Under the pieces are notes generated by a model, which was given only the letters and a program-made list of their open reading frames with translations, was not told the DNA's origin and made no database searches. 64,000 nucleotides of DNA from an uncultured Granulosicoccaceae bacterium (GTDB taxonomy: Bacteria > Pseudomonadota > Gammaproteobacteria > Granulosicoccales > Granulosicoccaceae). Of the stretch, positions 36,197 to 45,338 are shown one piece after another. Numbering within the stretch: the stretch's first letter is position 1; every line of letters starts with the position of its first letter. Location: the NCBI GenBank assembly GCA_937998875.1, contig CALLBO010000005.1, positions 1-64,000 of the forward strand. Direction: 5' to 3'. A program made the translations under genes and the position numbers.

Positions 36197-36588
36197 GTCT
36201 ATCCCGCCAACCAGCCCGGTTTATTCACTAAAATGACGGTATCCCGCTTGTTCCTTGATACCACAACAAATTTTTTCTCTTGCAAATATCAGTATGTGTT
36301 CCACGCGAGTAGAGAATACGCCGCGCTATGCTCGCCATTTCGCACGTAAAACTGCCCACTAGCTAGTGCCTTGGCACGAAAATAAATCGGTGAGGAAGGG
36401 ATACCTAAAGTAACGTGAATATTACGTCAACGTTGTGCTGCATTTTTACGTGTCTATTGTGGGCAGCATTTAATACGGAACGCTACGGTCAGCAACAAAC
36501 CGCGAAATTGCCATTTTACGGTTATGAAATTCGCAGTCGCAAGCCAGGCAGATTTTTTACCTGTGCTTTGAGATTTTGACGCATAACT
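36197..36588. mobile_element. Intergenic region with MITE-like element, copy 2
   Basis: The segment at about 36211-36363 matches the element at 20613-20794 in the same orientation. The left end CCAGCCCGGTTTATTCAC and the inner parts GACGGTATCCCGCTTG and GCTATGCTCGCCATTTCG are preserved, while the right end is decayed (GTAAAACTGCCC). It is about 30 bases shorter than copy 1. It lies directly upstream of the broken photolyase gene. The rest of the interval shows no gene. Confidence 0.65.
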
Positions 36589-37746
36589 TTAAGTGAAGAA
36601 TTTGGAAGTTTTGCGGATAGGCTTCCAATACTTTGAGAAGCTGCTTATCGCACCCTCGGGCTCCGGGTAACACCACCGGCGAGCATCTACACTCCCCTCT
36701 CTACCCGTTGGCCAGTGTTTTGTGGCAGGGTATTCACGATGTTGGATCTGAATGTTATCCGTGCCGTGAGGGAACAACTGTGCCTCCTCACCAACGAAAA
36801 TTTCAAGTCCTTCGATTTGTCTGGCCCAGTGTTCTATAAACTGCCATCGCTTCGGGCTTAAGGCAAACTCTCTATGTTGTGAAGGCTCTATCCACAATAC
36901 ACGTCGGCCTGTATCTTCTGATCTCCATGTCGGGTCCAGATTCCAGATCGAATGCAACAGTATTTTTGACTCATTGGCTTGAACAGCACCGGCCGTGGAT
37001 ACTGGAAATATATTTTCGAAGTCAGCGTCAACCCGTTTTTGCAGTACATCGGGAATGATTATGGTGGCCAGATCTTCGTAACTGGTGTCTAAAAACGTAG
37101 CGACCTGATGTTGCTCAGAATAACGGTTTATGTTTTCCTGGTTTGCATAATATTTACGATGACTGAAGCTTCCGGCTACCCACTGCCAGCTTAAGCTGTT
37201 ACTCGCCAGATCTCCGTCCAGCAAGTGGTAGTAGAGCCATCGAGCAGGTTGATACCAGTGCGTACGCCCCACATTGCAAGTGATTGCAGCCACCCACATA
37301 CGAGCATGGTTGTGCATATAACTATGCTTTGATAGTGCGGATAAACAATCATCAATCACATTGATGTCTGTAGTAGCCGTACAAATAGCTTCAGGTATTT
37401 GATCACTGATCACCTGTTCCTGGGGATGTCGCATATCAGAAAAGATATTGTCGCCATGTTGTTGCCAGGTACGATGAAAGAACTCTCGCCATGCCAGTTC
37501 AGTTAGTAGTTTTTCGGCTGCATTGTGGTTGAAATTCTCAACAATGACATCCGCTACGGTGCAGGTATCGATAACGCCGTGGGTAATAAACGGGCTTAAG
37601 TAAGTTACTGTACCTTTAAGATAATTACGACTGCTCGCATAACCTGCCGGGTTAACAGCATTGATTCTTTTATGTATTGTATTGTGATCTACTAGAAAAT
37701 CTGGAAACATTGAGAGGTCAGATAGATCCGGCGGTTGCTTGCACAT
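36589..37746 (-). CDS. Photolyase-related FAD-binding protein with swapped domain order
   Basis: A 385-residue protein that begins directly in the photolyase/cryptochrome FAD domain: RNYLKGTVTYLSPFITHGV, LTELAWREFFHRTW, HNHARMWVAAITCNVG and LSWQWVAGSFSHRKYYANQ. The usual N-terminal alpha/beta domain is missing. After residue about 280 comes a separate alpha/beta-like segment (GRRVLWIEPSQHREFALSP, FVGEEAQLF) that may replace it at the C-terminus, as in a known group of bacterial FAD-binding photolyase-like proteins. The residues for FAD binding look intact. Whether it repairs DNA or senses light is unknown. A second photolyase lies just downstream. Confidence 0.78.
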   Translation of the reverse strand: MCKQPPDLSDLSMFPDFLVDHNTIHKRINAVNPAGYASSRNYLKGTVTYLSPFITHGVIDTCTVADVIVENFNHNAAEKLLTELAWREFFHRTWQQHGDNIFSDMRHPQEQVISDQIPEAICTATTDINVIDDCLSALSKHSYMHNHARMWVAAITCNVGRTHWYQPARWLYYHLLDGDLASNSLSWQWVAGSFSHRKYYANQENINRYSEQHQVATFLDTSYEDLATIIIPDVLQKRVDADFENIFPVSTAGAVQANESKILLHSIWNLDPTWRSEDTGRRVLWIEPSQHREFALSPKRWQFIEHWARQIEGLEIFVGEEAQLFPHGTDNIQIQHREYPATKHWPTGREGSVDARRWCYPEPEGAISSFSKYWKPIRKTSKFFT

Positions 37747-38029
37747 TTTCTGATAAACGGAATTCGGTTATGCGCAGGGGTGTACGAATATCGCTGAGCT
37801 ACAGTAAGAGTTGGTTATGTGTCAGGTCGGTTGATCGTTTATTGCCCGAGAGTAAAGAAATTCTACCAGAAACTACACGTGGCCGAGAGGGAGAAACATA
37901 GCAAGCCCTATGATCCTATCTGTGAATGAGATAATAGTGTTCATTGAAGTTCTAATAATGTGTATAACAACAAATGGTAAATCGACAATTGAGCTCGATC
38001 GTAACATCAAATAACCAGAGGAATAACAA

Positions 38030-38470
38030 TTGAAAAACGTAATTATAGTGACCTTACTTTTAGGTTTTCTTGGTGTTTCAGCTCATGCAGATCAGGGACA
38101 CAAGTCAAAGCAATTTGAGGCGATGCTTTTATCTTGTTTACCTGGAGGCCAAAAGCAGGAAAACTGCCTGGTTGAAACCATACTGAAATTCACTGAAAAC
38201 CCGGGGTTACAGAGAAAAGTGCCTGCTGTTATTGGTGAGTTGTTTGACACAATAATCGGCAGTAGAGCGGTTTTCGCAGTTCACCCGGTGCAAAGTAAGA
38301 TACTCGGTGACTTTATCGTAGAGGAGAGTTACATAATTGAGAAAGATAACGGTGGCATTGCACTATTACAGGTAGCATTTTTAAAAACACTGGGTGTCTG
38401 GCAGATAAGTAACGTAAATCTCTCATCTAAAGATGAAACTATTGATGAAAAGCTGGGTGTCAATATATGA
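38030..38470 (+). CDS. Exported protein of unknown function
   Basis: A 146-residue protein starting with TTG at 38030 behind AGAGGAATAACAA. Residues 1-20 (KNVIIVTLLLGFLGVSAHA) are a clear signal peptide. The mature part has two cysteines (LLSCLPGGQKQENCLV) and a mixed alpha/beta pattern with DFIVEESYIIEKDNGG. No known family is recognised. It stands alone between the minus-strand photolyase-like gene and the ABC exporter. Confidence 0.6.
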   Translation: MKNVIIVTLLLGFLGVSAHADQGHKSKQFEAMLLSCLPGGQKQENCLVETILKFTENPGLQRKVPAVIGELFDTIIGSRAVFAVHPVQSKILGDFIVEESYIIEKDNGGIALLQVAFLKTLGVWQISNVNLSSKDETIDEKLGVNI

Positions 38471-38588
38471 GCCGGTAATACTAATTGTGTAACCGGAGGT
38501 TTCTAATCTCCTCTTCACAACTTTATTTGCTGTGATAGTTGCCGTGTAAAATTGGTGCGCGGCTACTACTTTTTCTGATAAAACCTCT

Positions 38589-40508
38589 CTATTCCTTGCC
38601 TGGTCGGTCTATAAATCCACCGGATTGCCGTGACCAGAGTGAGGCGTAGCGTTTTCCATTGCTTACTAATTCATCGTGAGTGCCGGTCTCTACAATCTGG
38701 CCGTCTTCAATGACAACGAGACGATCCATTGCGGCGATGGTGGAAAGCCGGTGCGCGATGGCGATGACAGTTTTACCTTGCATCAATACTTGTAAGCTTG
38801 CTTGAATTGCGGCTTCCACTTCTGAGTCCAGTGCGGAGGTGGCTTCATCAAGTACCAGAATCGGTGCGTCTTTTAAAATTACCCGTGCAATGGCGATCCG
38901 TTGTCTTTGTCCGCCTGATAGCTTGACGCCTCTTTCTCCGACATATGCATCGAGTCCGGTGCGGCCGTTGCCGTCTTGCAGGTCTTTCAGAAAGTCAAGT
39001 GCGTGGGCTTTTTCTGCAGCTGCCAGAATTTGTGCTTCTGTTGCATTGGGTCTTGCATAGGCGATGTTGTCTCTAATGGAACGATGCAGCAAAGCGGTAT
39101 CCTGAGTAACCATACCAATGGATGAACGCAATGATGACTGTGTGACCTCTTTTGTTATCTGACCATCAATCTCGATGGTGCCACTCTGTAAGTCGTGGAG
39201 ACGAAGTAGCAGGTTAACCAGTGTGGACTTACCGGCACCAGAAGGGCCGACCAAACCGATTTTTTCCCCTGCTGCAATGCTAAGGGAAAAATTCTCAATC
39301 ACAATGGGTTTGACTGTAGGTGTTGCTGATTTACTGTTATCTTTTTGATTATTGTTTGGAACGGCTTTGTAGATATCCTGGCGGCCTTTTTCGCCATAGT
39401 TAAAACACACCTTTTTAAATTCTATTGCACCGTCTGCCACGACAAGGTCAAGTGCGTTGGGTTTGTCCTGTAGTTCAACAGGATGTGCGACACTTTGCAT
39501 CGAATCCTGTGCCTGGCCCAGGTTGCGAAACAACCCGTTAACCTGTCCGAGAAAGCGATTGGCCAGAAGATTAAGGCGTAGAACCAATCCCATTGCGAAA
39601 GCAATCTCCCCAACCGACATACTGCCCTGCTGCCACTGTGATAATGAGAGATAGCCGATGCCGATCAGCATGAAAGAATTGTTTATGATGACCGAGATGC
39701 GCAGCATGGCAATCGTGCGTCCAAACTGGCGAACTCTGGTAATTAGCCCCTGTACACCTTCAGCGATAAATGCGTCTTCACGTTCCGGCTGGCTGTCTAT
39801 CTTTACCAGATTGATATTCGAATAGCTGTCAACCAGTCTGCCGGTCAGGACAGATTTTGCATTGGCAACCTTGCGAGCATTGTCTCGAACTGTGGGTACG
39901 TATTTGCGCAGGATAATGCTGTAAATACAGACCCACAAAACCAGAAATAACGTGAGTCGCCAATCGAGTTCCAGAAACAAAACCAGTGTGCTGATAACAT
40001 ACAGAATGATTAACCAAACGGTGTCGAGCAGGGTGGTCAGGAAATCAGTGACCGACTGGCCCGCCTGAATTACCTTGGTGGCAATGCGTCCGGCAAAGTC
40101 ATTTTGAAAAAAATTGAGATTCTGGCGTACCACATTTTTATGTGATTGCCAGCGGATCAGATTAAAAACTGACGGGCCGATGGTCTGTTCAATGAGTAGG
40201 ATACCCGTCGCCATTATTACTACCCGTATCACACCGATAAAAAAAACCATCCATGCGAAGGTCGGCCAGTGTTCTGCAAAGACGGTGTCGACATCTGCGC
40301 CTTCCAGCAAATCTACTACGGTACCGATAAAACCAAATAATGATATTTCAATCCATGCCTGCAAACCGCCAAACACAAGTAACGCGATAAATACATACGG
40401 CGCTTGTGCTGCAAAGTAGAGAATAAACCGGATGACCGAATCTCCCGGCGGGCGTGTAGCACTCGCCGGTTTGAATGGGTCAATGATATTTTCGAAAAAG
40501 GAAAACAT
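38589..40508 (-). CDS. ABC exporter, fused permease and ATPase (MsbA-like half transporter)
   Basis: A 639-residue half transporter. Six membrane segments in the first 330 residues form an ABC_membrane domain. An ATPase domain follows with Walker A GPSGAGKST near 421, signature LSGGQRQRIAIARV, Walker B ILVLDEATSALD and the H-loop AIAHRLSTI. It should work as a homodimer exporting a lipid, peptide or drug; no substrate is evident. An Asn/Lys-rich insertion (NNNQKDNSK) lies just before the Walker A region and may be a loop. Confidence 0.9.
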   Translation of the reverse strand: MFSFFENIIDPFKPASATRPPGDSVIRFILYFAAQAPYVFIALLVFGGLQAWIEISLFGFIGTVVDLLEGADVDTVFAEHWPTFAWMVFFIGVIRVVIMATGILLIEQTIGPSVFNLIRWQSHKNVVRQNLNFFQNDFAGRIATKVIQAGQSVTDFLTTLLDTVWLIILYVISTLVLFLELDWRLTLFLVLWVCIYSIILRKYVPTVRDNARKVANAKSVLTGRLVDSYSNINLVKIDSQPEREDAFIAEGVQGLITRVRQFGRTIAMLRISVIINNSFMLIGIGYLSLSQWQQGSMSVGEIAFAMGLVLRLNLLANRFLGQVNGLFRNLGQAQDSMQSVAHPVELQDKPNALDLVVADGAIEFKKVCFNYGEKGRQDIYKAVPNNNQKDNSKSATPTVKPIVIENFSLSIAAGEKIGLVGPSGAGKSTLVNLLLRLHDLQSGTIEIDGQITKEVTQSSLRSSIGMVTQDTALLHRSIRDNIAYARPNATEAQILAAAEKAHALDFLKDLQDGNGRTGLDAYVGERGVKLSGGQRQRIAIARVILKDAPILVLDEATSALDSEVEAAIQASLQVLMQGKTVIAIAHRLSTIAAMDRLVVIEDGQIVETGTHDELVSNGKRYASLWSRQSGGFIDRPGKE

Positions 40509-41078
40509 GGATTCCTAAATCAGGGTATTGAGAGACATAACCCCGTCAGAGTAAACATTGTTTTGGTCGATAGGCTCGAGATCTTCGCAGTGAGTTGCAC
40601 TTACTCATCGGTGCGATGGCCTTCGATGTGAGCATGTTCAAAGCGGTTAGCAATTTTACCACAGCCAGAATACCGCTTCGAACGGTTTGGTCTTTGTCTT
40701 TTGGGTTTGTTTTGTTGTTTATGTTTTTGCAGTACCGCGCTTCTGTTTTGTTTTGAATTTCGTCGCGGAGACAGGCAAAAGCGGCAGGACGCCGCGTTAG
40801 CGAAGTGGGCACAGGGATGTGCCTTCTGAGCGTGCCTGTTGGAGCGATGAAATTCAAAATGCCGCAGGCACCCGCAGGGCGAAATGGCAGCAAGAAAGAC
40901 TTTTTGCTTACTTTTCGGTCTTTCAAACAGTAAGGCCGCCGGCAGGGCAAGTAAGAGCGATAAGCCGCCGGCAGGCATGTTTAATTAACCTGAAAACTGA
41001 AAACTGAAAACTGAAAACGAATGACTTAAAAATGGGGACGCAGCCAGACTGCGCCCCATTAAAATGTAACAGCGTATG
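40509..41078. repeat. Repeat-rich intergenic island
   Basis: No credible gene is present. A 16-base inverted repeat, TTTTGAATTTCGTCGC at 40751-40766 and GCGATGAAATTCAAAA at 40844-40859, differs at one position. GCCGCCGGCAGG occurs twice in direct orientation (from about 40934 and 40970). CTGAAAA is repeated four times exactly at 40990-41017. Frames of 125-134 residues on the minus strand are arginine/histidine/serine-rich and have no domain; I treat them as spurious. The block looks like a dispersed bacterial interspersed repeat. Confidence 0.6.
41028..41060 (-). terminator. Intrinsic terminator of the TraF-like gene
   Basis: On the minus strand AATGGGGCGCAG and CTGCGTCCCCATT form a strong stem (one bulged base) with a five-base loop, followed by TTTTT within CATTTTTAAG. 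It lies about 20 bases after the TraF-like stop codon, so it ends that transcript. Confidence 0.78.
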
Positions 41079-42386
41079 CTACAAACTAATGGCCAACTGC
41101 AGTCCGCCTTGTACTTTGCTGCCGTTGAGTCTTACACCCAAATCCAGGAAACCAAGACCCACCCCGACCGAGAATGTTGTCGGATCACTGTCAGCGGCCA
41201 GATCGTGACCTATGCCAGCGCGGAATTTGAACCACGAATGACTAAGTTCTGTGCCAAGGTTTAACTCCTGGGTCTCGAAGTTGTCTTCTTTGGCCTTGTT
41301 CAATGCAAGATCACCTGTTAGCTGATACCAGTCTTCTCGGTACTGGCCACTGACAACCGCTTGTGGGGTGGTCTTGAACTCAAAACCGTTATTAGTCTCA
41401 ATCGACTCCGAGATTACGTTTCGTAAAACGCCTCCCAACCGGATACTTTCTTTTCGTGGCAACGTAATGCCGGCGCCAACATCAAAGGTAAAGGATGATT
41501 TGGAATTTTCGCTTTCTTCGAATTCGTCATCGAGGTCATCGTCATCAAGATCACGTACGAGTTTGCTCAAACTGCCTGCGCGCAAAGTGGAGAATTTTGG
41601 TATCACACCGAAATCAATTGCTTGGCCGCTAACTTCCAGTGTTCTTGCCAGCGCGACAGATATCTGGTGTCTTATAACGATGCTACCGCTGGCTTCCGAG
41701 GTTAATACTTCATCCGGCTGTACAATTTGGATGGAGCCATTATTATTGGTTAAAGAAATGTTTGCATTCTCGGTGATCTCACCAACCGTTATGTCATCAT
41801 CGCCGAGTGCTACCGCCAGATCTCTGGTGTATGAGATATCTTCATCGGTTATGTCTGCCAGGCCCGCGCCGGTTGCGCGTACTCCTATATTCACCGAGAA
41901 CGGAATATAGGTATGACCAACAGAAAATCCGATATCGACTCCTGCACGACCATCGAGCGGCGTGTTATCCACGTTTCTGAGGGTAGTTGTTAACCGGTTG
42001 GCGAGGTCTGCCAGTGAAGTAGTACCTGTCAAACAGACGTCATCCGGTGTTGGTGTTGCAGACACGCAGGTAAGTGCTTGCGCTGCAATTCTGTCGATCT
42101 CCGCATCGATTTCATCAGCGGTGTCTTCATTATCTTCCAGCTCGTCAATCAGGTTAGCGTTGTCACGGGCTTCACCGTAAAATCCGAAACGGAACTGGTA
42201 ACGTTCTTCATTCCTTCGTGCTTGTAAAAGCAATGCGGGATTACTCATCGCACCGGCGACACCGGTTCCGGAAGACACCGAGGCACCGCCCATGCCCATG
42301 GAACGTACGTCCTCCGCAAACAGCGCGGGAGACAACAACACACAAATTACTGAAAGGCCTAATGCTGCAAAACCGGGTTTTATCAT
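41079..42386 (-). CDS. TraF-like outer-membrane beta-barrel protein
   Basis: A 435-residue protein with a signal peptide (to about residue 24, ALFAED), then RSMGMGGASVSSGTGVAGAMSNPALL, the typical opening of the conjugal transfer TraF_2 / FadL-like barrel group. Many alternating hydrophobic strands follow, with an acidic low-complexity stretch (DELEDNEDTADEIDAE) and a final strand ending in aromatic or hydrophobic residues. It probably sits in the outer membrane. The TraF label is a family name; no conjugation genes are nearby. Confidence 0.78.
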   Translation of the reverse strand: MIKPGFAALGLSVICVLLSPALFAEDVRSMGMGGASVSSGTGVAGAMSNPALLLQARRNEERYQFRFGFYGEARDNANLIDELEDNEDTADEIDAEIDRIAAQALTCVSATPTPDDVCLTGTTSLADLANRLTTTLRNVDNTPLDGRAGVDIGFSVGHTYIPFSVNIGVRATGAGLADITDEDISYTRDLAVALGDDDITVGEITENANISLTNNNGSIQIVQPDEVLTSEASGSIVIRHQISVALARTLEVSGQAIDFGVIPKFSTLRAGSLSKLVRDLDDDDLDDEFEESENSKSSFTFDVGAGITLPRKESIRLGGVLRNVISESIETNNGFEFKTTPQAVVSGQYREDWYQLTGDLALNKAKEDNFETQELNLGTELSHSWFKFRAGIGHDLAADSDPTTFSVGVGLGFLDLGVRLNGSKVQGGLQLAISL

Positions 42387-42592
42387 TTAACTATCCGTGT
42401 GAACGATTGTTAAGTGACTATAGATCATAAATCGTGACTTTCAGCGTTATGCCGCTGGAAATTCAACTCCGGCACCATCAGTCTGGTGACCTTTCGGAGA
42501 CAATTAACCTGGCCAGTACATCACCTCATTTCACCTCTCACGCCTTGGCGCGTCTTCAGGCCTGGTGCCTGACCTGGTGCCAGGGTTGATTG

Positions 42593-43279
42593 TTACCTGC
42601 GGAGTAGCAGCGGTAGCCATCTCCAGAACTGGAGTATTGATGCCAGAGCACCTGCAACATAAGTGAGTGCAGCTGCTCTTAATATTCTTTTTGTTGCTGC
42701 TTCCTGAGCGGGGGTAATGTACTCGCCGTCAATAAGAATTGGCATGGCTTTGTTAAAGCTTGCATCCCATTCTTCTGGCAGAATAATAAGATAAGTGCCG
42801 ACACTGCAGAGCACCACCAGCATACCGCCTATGAACGGAATAGCCCCTGCTACAGGTACACGGGTGAGTAATGCTGCCAATGGGGACAGTGACAGTAGTA
42901 AAAACCCTATCTGCTGTAGCCGCTTTGCCAGCGGAATGTATTTTGAGCGTAGCCTGAACACGGTTTCTTTATTGTGCCACTGCAACGCATGGCCGACCTC
43001 ATGAGCGGCCACTGCGATGGCGGTTAGCGATCTGCCATTAAAGTTGTCAGGTGAAAGCCTGACGGCCGGTGTACTGCTGTCAAAGTGATCCTGATTGGGT
43101 TTTGTCTCTTCTATAATTACCTCGATTTCAAAACGCTTTAACAGATGTTTTGCAAGTTCACCGCCGGTGCCGGGAACGCCGGGAAGGTCATTGCCGTAAC
43201 GATAGAACACCCAGCGAATCCATAGCTGAGGGCCCAGTATTAGTGTCGCGAGCAGCACAATAAGAATAGCGATGGGCAT
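42593..43279 (-). CDS. Membrane zinc metallopeptidase (YugP-like)
   Basis: A 228-residue protein with membrane segments at residues 1-20, about 120-160 and at the C-terminus. The zinc motif HEVGH is at 93-97 within AAHEVGHALQWH, and an acidic residue downstream should be the third ligand. It belongs to the Zn_peptidase_2 family. Its physiological substrate is unknown. It ends one base from the start of its downstream neighbour's transcript partner, the TatD gene upstream, so the two are probably co-transcribed. Confidence 0.87.
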   Translation of the reverse strand: MPIAILIVLLATLILGPQLWIRWVFYRYGNDLPGVPGTGGELAKHLLKRFEIEVIIEETKPNQDHFDSSTPAVRLSPDNFNGRSLTAIAVAAHEVGHALQWHNKETVFRLRSKYIPLAKRLQQIGFLLLSLSPLAALLTRVPVAGAIPFIGGMLVVLCSVGTYLIILPEEWDASFNKAMPILIDGEYITPAQEAATKRILRAAALTYVAGALASILQFWRWLPLLLRR

Positions 43280-43280
43280 A

Positions 43281-44072
43281 TTAGTTGGCAGCTTCTGGTA
43301 AGTGCGGCAGATTGAAAAGGTGACAAGCGTTGCTGTTGCTCGCTATTGCCACTTCCTCTGCAGAGATATTTTTAATTTCGGCAATTGTTGCAACAACTTC
43401 GGTGAGGCAGGCAGGCTCGTTTCTTTCACCGCCGTGTGATTGAACTGGTTGGTCCGGAGCGTCGGTTTCTACCATGATTGATTCAAGAGGTAGTGCCTGA
43501 ATTGTGCTTTTCAAGCGTGTAGCGCGATCATAAGTAACAGCGCCTCCAAAACTTAACCGAAAGCCGAGATCAATAAGCAGCTGCGCCTGCTGCAAACTGC
43601 CGTTGTAACTGTGAATAACGCCGGTTGTGTGTTTGCCCGCTGATTTTAGTGCCTGCGTTACATCCTGTACGGCATTTCTTGCATGAATAATCAGTGGTAG
43701 TTGGAGTTCTGCTGCCAGATTAATTTGTGCTGAAAAGAAAGACTGCTGTTTGTTGTAATCGAGACCTTTGATGAACCCATCCAGCCCGCACTCGCCAATA
43801 GCAACACAGTCGGGATGCTGCAGTTGCGACTCCAGCAGCGATAGGTGCTCATCTGTGTGCTCAGCAATATATGCCGGGTGCAGTCCAGCAGTTGGATAGA
43901 TGGCTTTGTACTGTGCTGCAAGTGAGAAGACTTTATCCCACCGGTTTTGCGTGGTGGCGGGAATCACCATCGCTTTCACACCGGCAGAGATCGCTTTGTT
44001 ATATACAGATTCACGATCGTGATCAAAGCGATCATCGTCGAAGTGAATGTGTGTGTCTATGAGACCGATCAT
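43281..44072 (-). CDS. TatD family metal-dependent hydrolase
   Basis: A 263-residue amidohydrolase-fold protein. Metal ligands are in IDTHIHFD (His8, His10), IGECGLDGF (Glu), IIHARNA (His), VIHSYNG (His) and VETDAPDQP (Asp). It is full length for the TatD/YcfH group, which hydrolyse DNA ends or related phosphodiesters. It is followed immediately by the zinc peptidase gene. Confidence 0.9.
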   Translation of the reverse strand: MIGLIDTHIHFDDDRFDHDRESVYNKAISAGVKAMVIPATTQNRWDKVFSLAAQYKAIYPTAGLHPAYIAEHTDEHLSLLESQLQHPDCVAIGECGLDGFIKGLDYNKQQSFFSAQINLAAELQLPLIIHARNAVQDVTQALKSAGKHTTGVIHSYNGSLQQAQLLIDLGFRLSFGGAVTYDRATRLKSTIQALPLESIMVETDAPDQPVQSHGGERNEPACLTEVVATIAEIKNISAEEVAIASNSNACHLFNLPHLPEAAN

Positions 44073-44141
44073 AATGGTATCTGGATCAGATTTAGTGAGC
44101 TGTGGCGAAGATAAAGTGTTATTGAACTTTTCGAATAGTCT

Positions 44142-44163
44142 GGGCTAGGGGCAGGGGTTGGGG
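44142..44163 (+). other. G-quadruplex-type motif at the end of the aldo/keto reductase gene
   Basis: Four G-runs of three or four bases (44142-44144, 44148-44151, 44154-44157, 44160-44163) with loops of 3, 2 and 2 bases lie on the plus strand. They cover the stop codon of the minus-strand gene, whose last residues are NPNPCP. The mRNA is C-rich, so any quadruplex would form in DNA only. Confidence 0.45.
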
Positions 44164-45197
44164 TTGGCTGCATGAATCTGTTGTATTTTTTTTATTGCGT
44201 CTTCCGGGATTTCACAACTAACGCTGTCGCAGTTTCTACTTAACTGTTCGAGTGAGGTTGCGCCTATAATCGAGGAAGCAACGAATGGCTGTAGATTGAC
44301 GAACGCCAGTGCCATTGCAGCGGGATTTAAGTTGAACTCATAGGCTACCCCGACATATCTTTTTATAGCATCTGTCGCTTGTTCGGTTGTATAACGATAA
44401 AAGTAATTTTTATGTAAGGTTAGTCTGGCGTTGACAGGCTCTTTTCCGTTTAAATACTTGCCAGACAATGAGCCACCAGCTAAAGGTGAGTAGGCCAGCA
44501 AACCTACATTGCTGCGATGTGCAAATTCTGCCATGCCGATCTCATAGGTGCGGTTTAGCAGGCAGTAGGGGTTTTGCACGGATGCTATTTTCGGATATCC
44601 GTTTAGTTCTGCACATTGCAGATACTCATGCAGTCCCCACGCTGTTTCATTAGATACACCGATATGCCTGATCTTTCCCTCTGCTTGAAGTTTGGCCAGT
44701 ACCTCAAGTGTTTCGTTTATCGGGTTGTGATGTTTGTCTATACCGTACTCGTAGCCAAGCTTACCGAAATAGTTGGTATTGCGGGATGGCCAGTGTATCT
44801 GGTACAGATCGATGTAGTCTGTACGAAGTCGCTTAAGACTATCGTGTAACGCTTGTACCAGTTGTGACGGTGCGAGCTTCGGGCCACTACGTATGTGGCC
44901 TATCCACTTTTTGGGTGCAGGGCCAACCACTTTGGTGGCAATGATGATTCTACTGCGGTCCTGGTGTTGCAGCCAATTGCCGATGAACTGTTCACTTAAG
45001 CCATAAGTGGCTTCATTGGCAGGTGCCGGATACAGCTCGGCGGTATCGATCAGGTTGATGCCGCGTTCAACTGCAAGTGACAGTTGATCGTGAGCTTCGT
45101 GTTCTGAATTTTGCTCACCGAAAGTCATTGTGCCGAGACTGATGGCGCTGACTTCAAGACCGGTGTTACCGAGCGGATTGTATTTCATCCGTTCCAA
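44145..45197 (-). CDS. Aldo/keto reductase (Tas/YajO-like)
   Basis: A 350-residue NADPH-dependent aldo/keto reductase. It opens YNPLGNTGLEVSAISLGTMTFG. Catalytic residues are the Asp in LIDTAELYP, Tyr in the same segment, Lys in IATKVVGP and His in YQIHWPSR. The NADPH site is in SIIGATSLEQL. The pattern NEATYGLSEQFIGNWL and TNYFGKLGYEYG is that of the Tas subgroup. Substrate unknown. The last residues fall in a G/C-rich repeat (NPNP). Confidence 0.9.
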   Translation of the reverse strand: MERMKYNPLGNTGLEVSAISLGTMTFGEQNSEHEAHDQLSLAVERGINLIDTAELYPAPANEATYGLSEQFIGNWLQHQDRSRIIIATKVVGPAPKKWIGHIRSGPKLAPSQLVQALHDSLKRLRTDYIDLYQIHWPSRNTNYFGKLGYEYGIDKHHNPINETLEVLAKLQAEGKIRHIGVSNETAWGLHEYLQCAELNGYPKIASVQNPYCLLNRTYEIGMAEFAHRSNVGLLAYSPLAGGSLSGKYLNGKEPVNARLTLHKNYFYRYTTEQATDAIKRYVGVAYEFNLNPAAMALAFVNLQPFVASSIIGATSLEQLSRNCDSVSCEIPEDAIKKIQQIHAANPNPCP

Positions 45198-45338
45198 CCG
45201 TGGTGGTAGACGATCTTTAGATTATCACTTATGCGCTGAACCGTGTTTCCCCTTGTAAAACAACCAATGTATACGACCCCCCGCATAACACGACCGGGGT
45301 AACGCGACCTTAGCAAAAACGGCTTTGGGCTGAGCGGT

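Noticed and set aside
40546-40978. Two overlapping minus-strand frames of 125-134 residues
   Set aside because: Arg/His/Ser-rich translation of an intergenic repeat, without signals or family matches.
41079-42386. TraF-like gene as evidence of a conjugative element
   Set aside because: The TraF_2 family name covers chromosomal outer-membrane proteins; there are no relaxase, coupling or mating-pair genes nearby.
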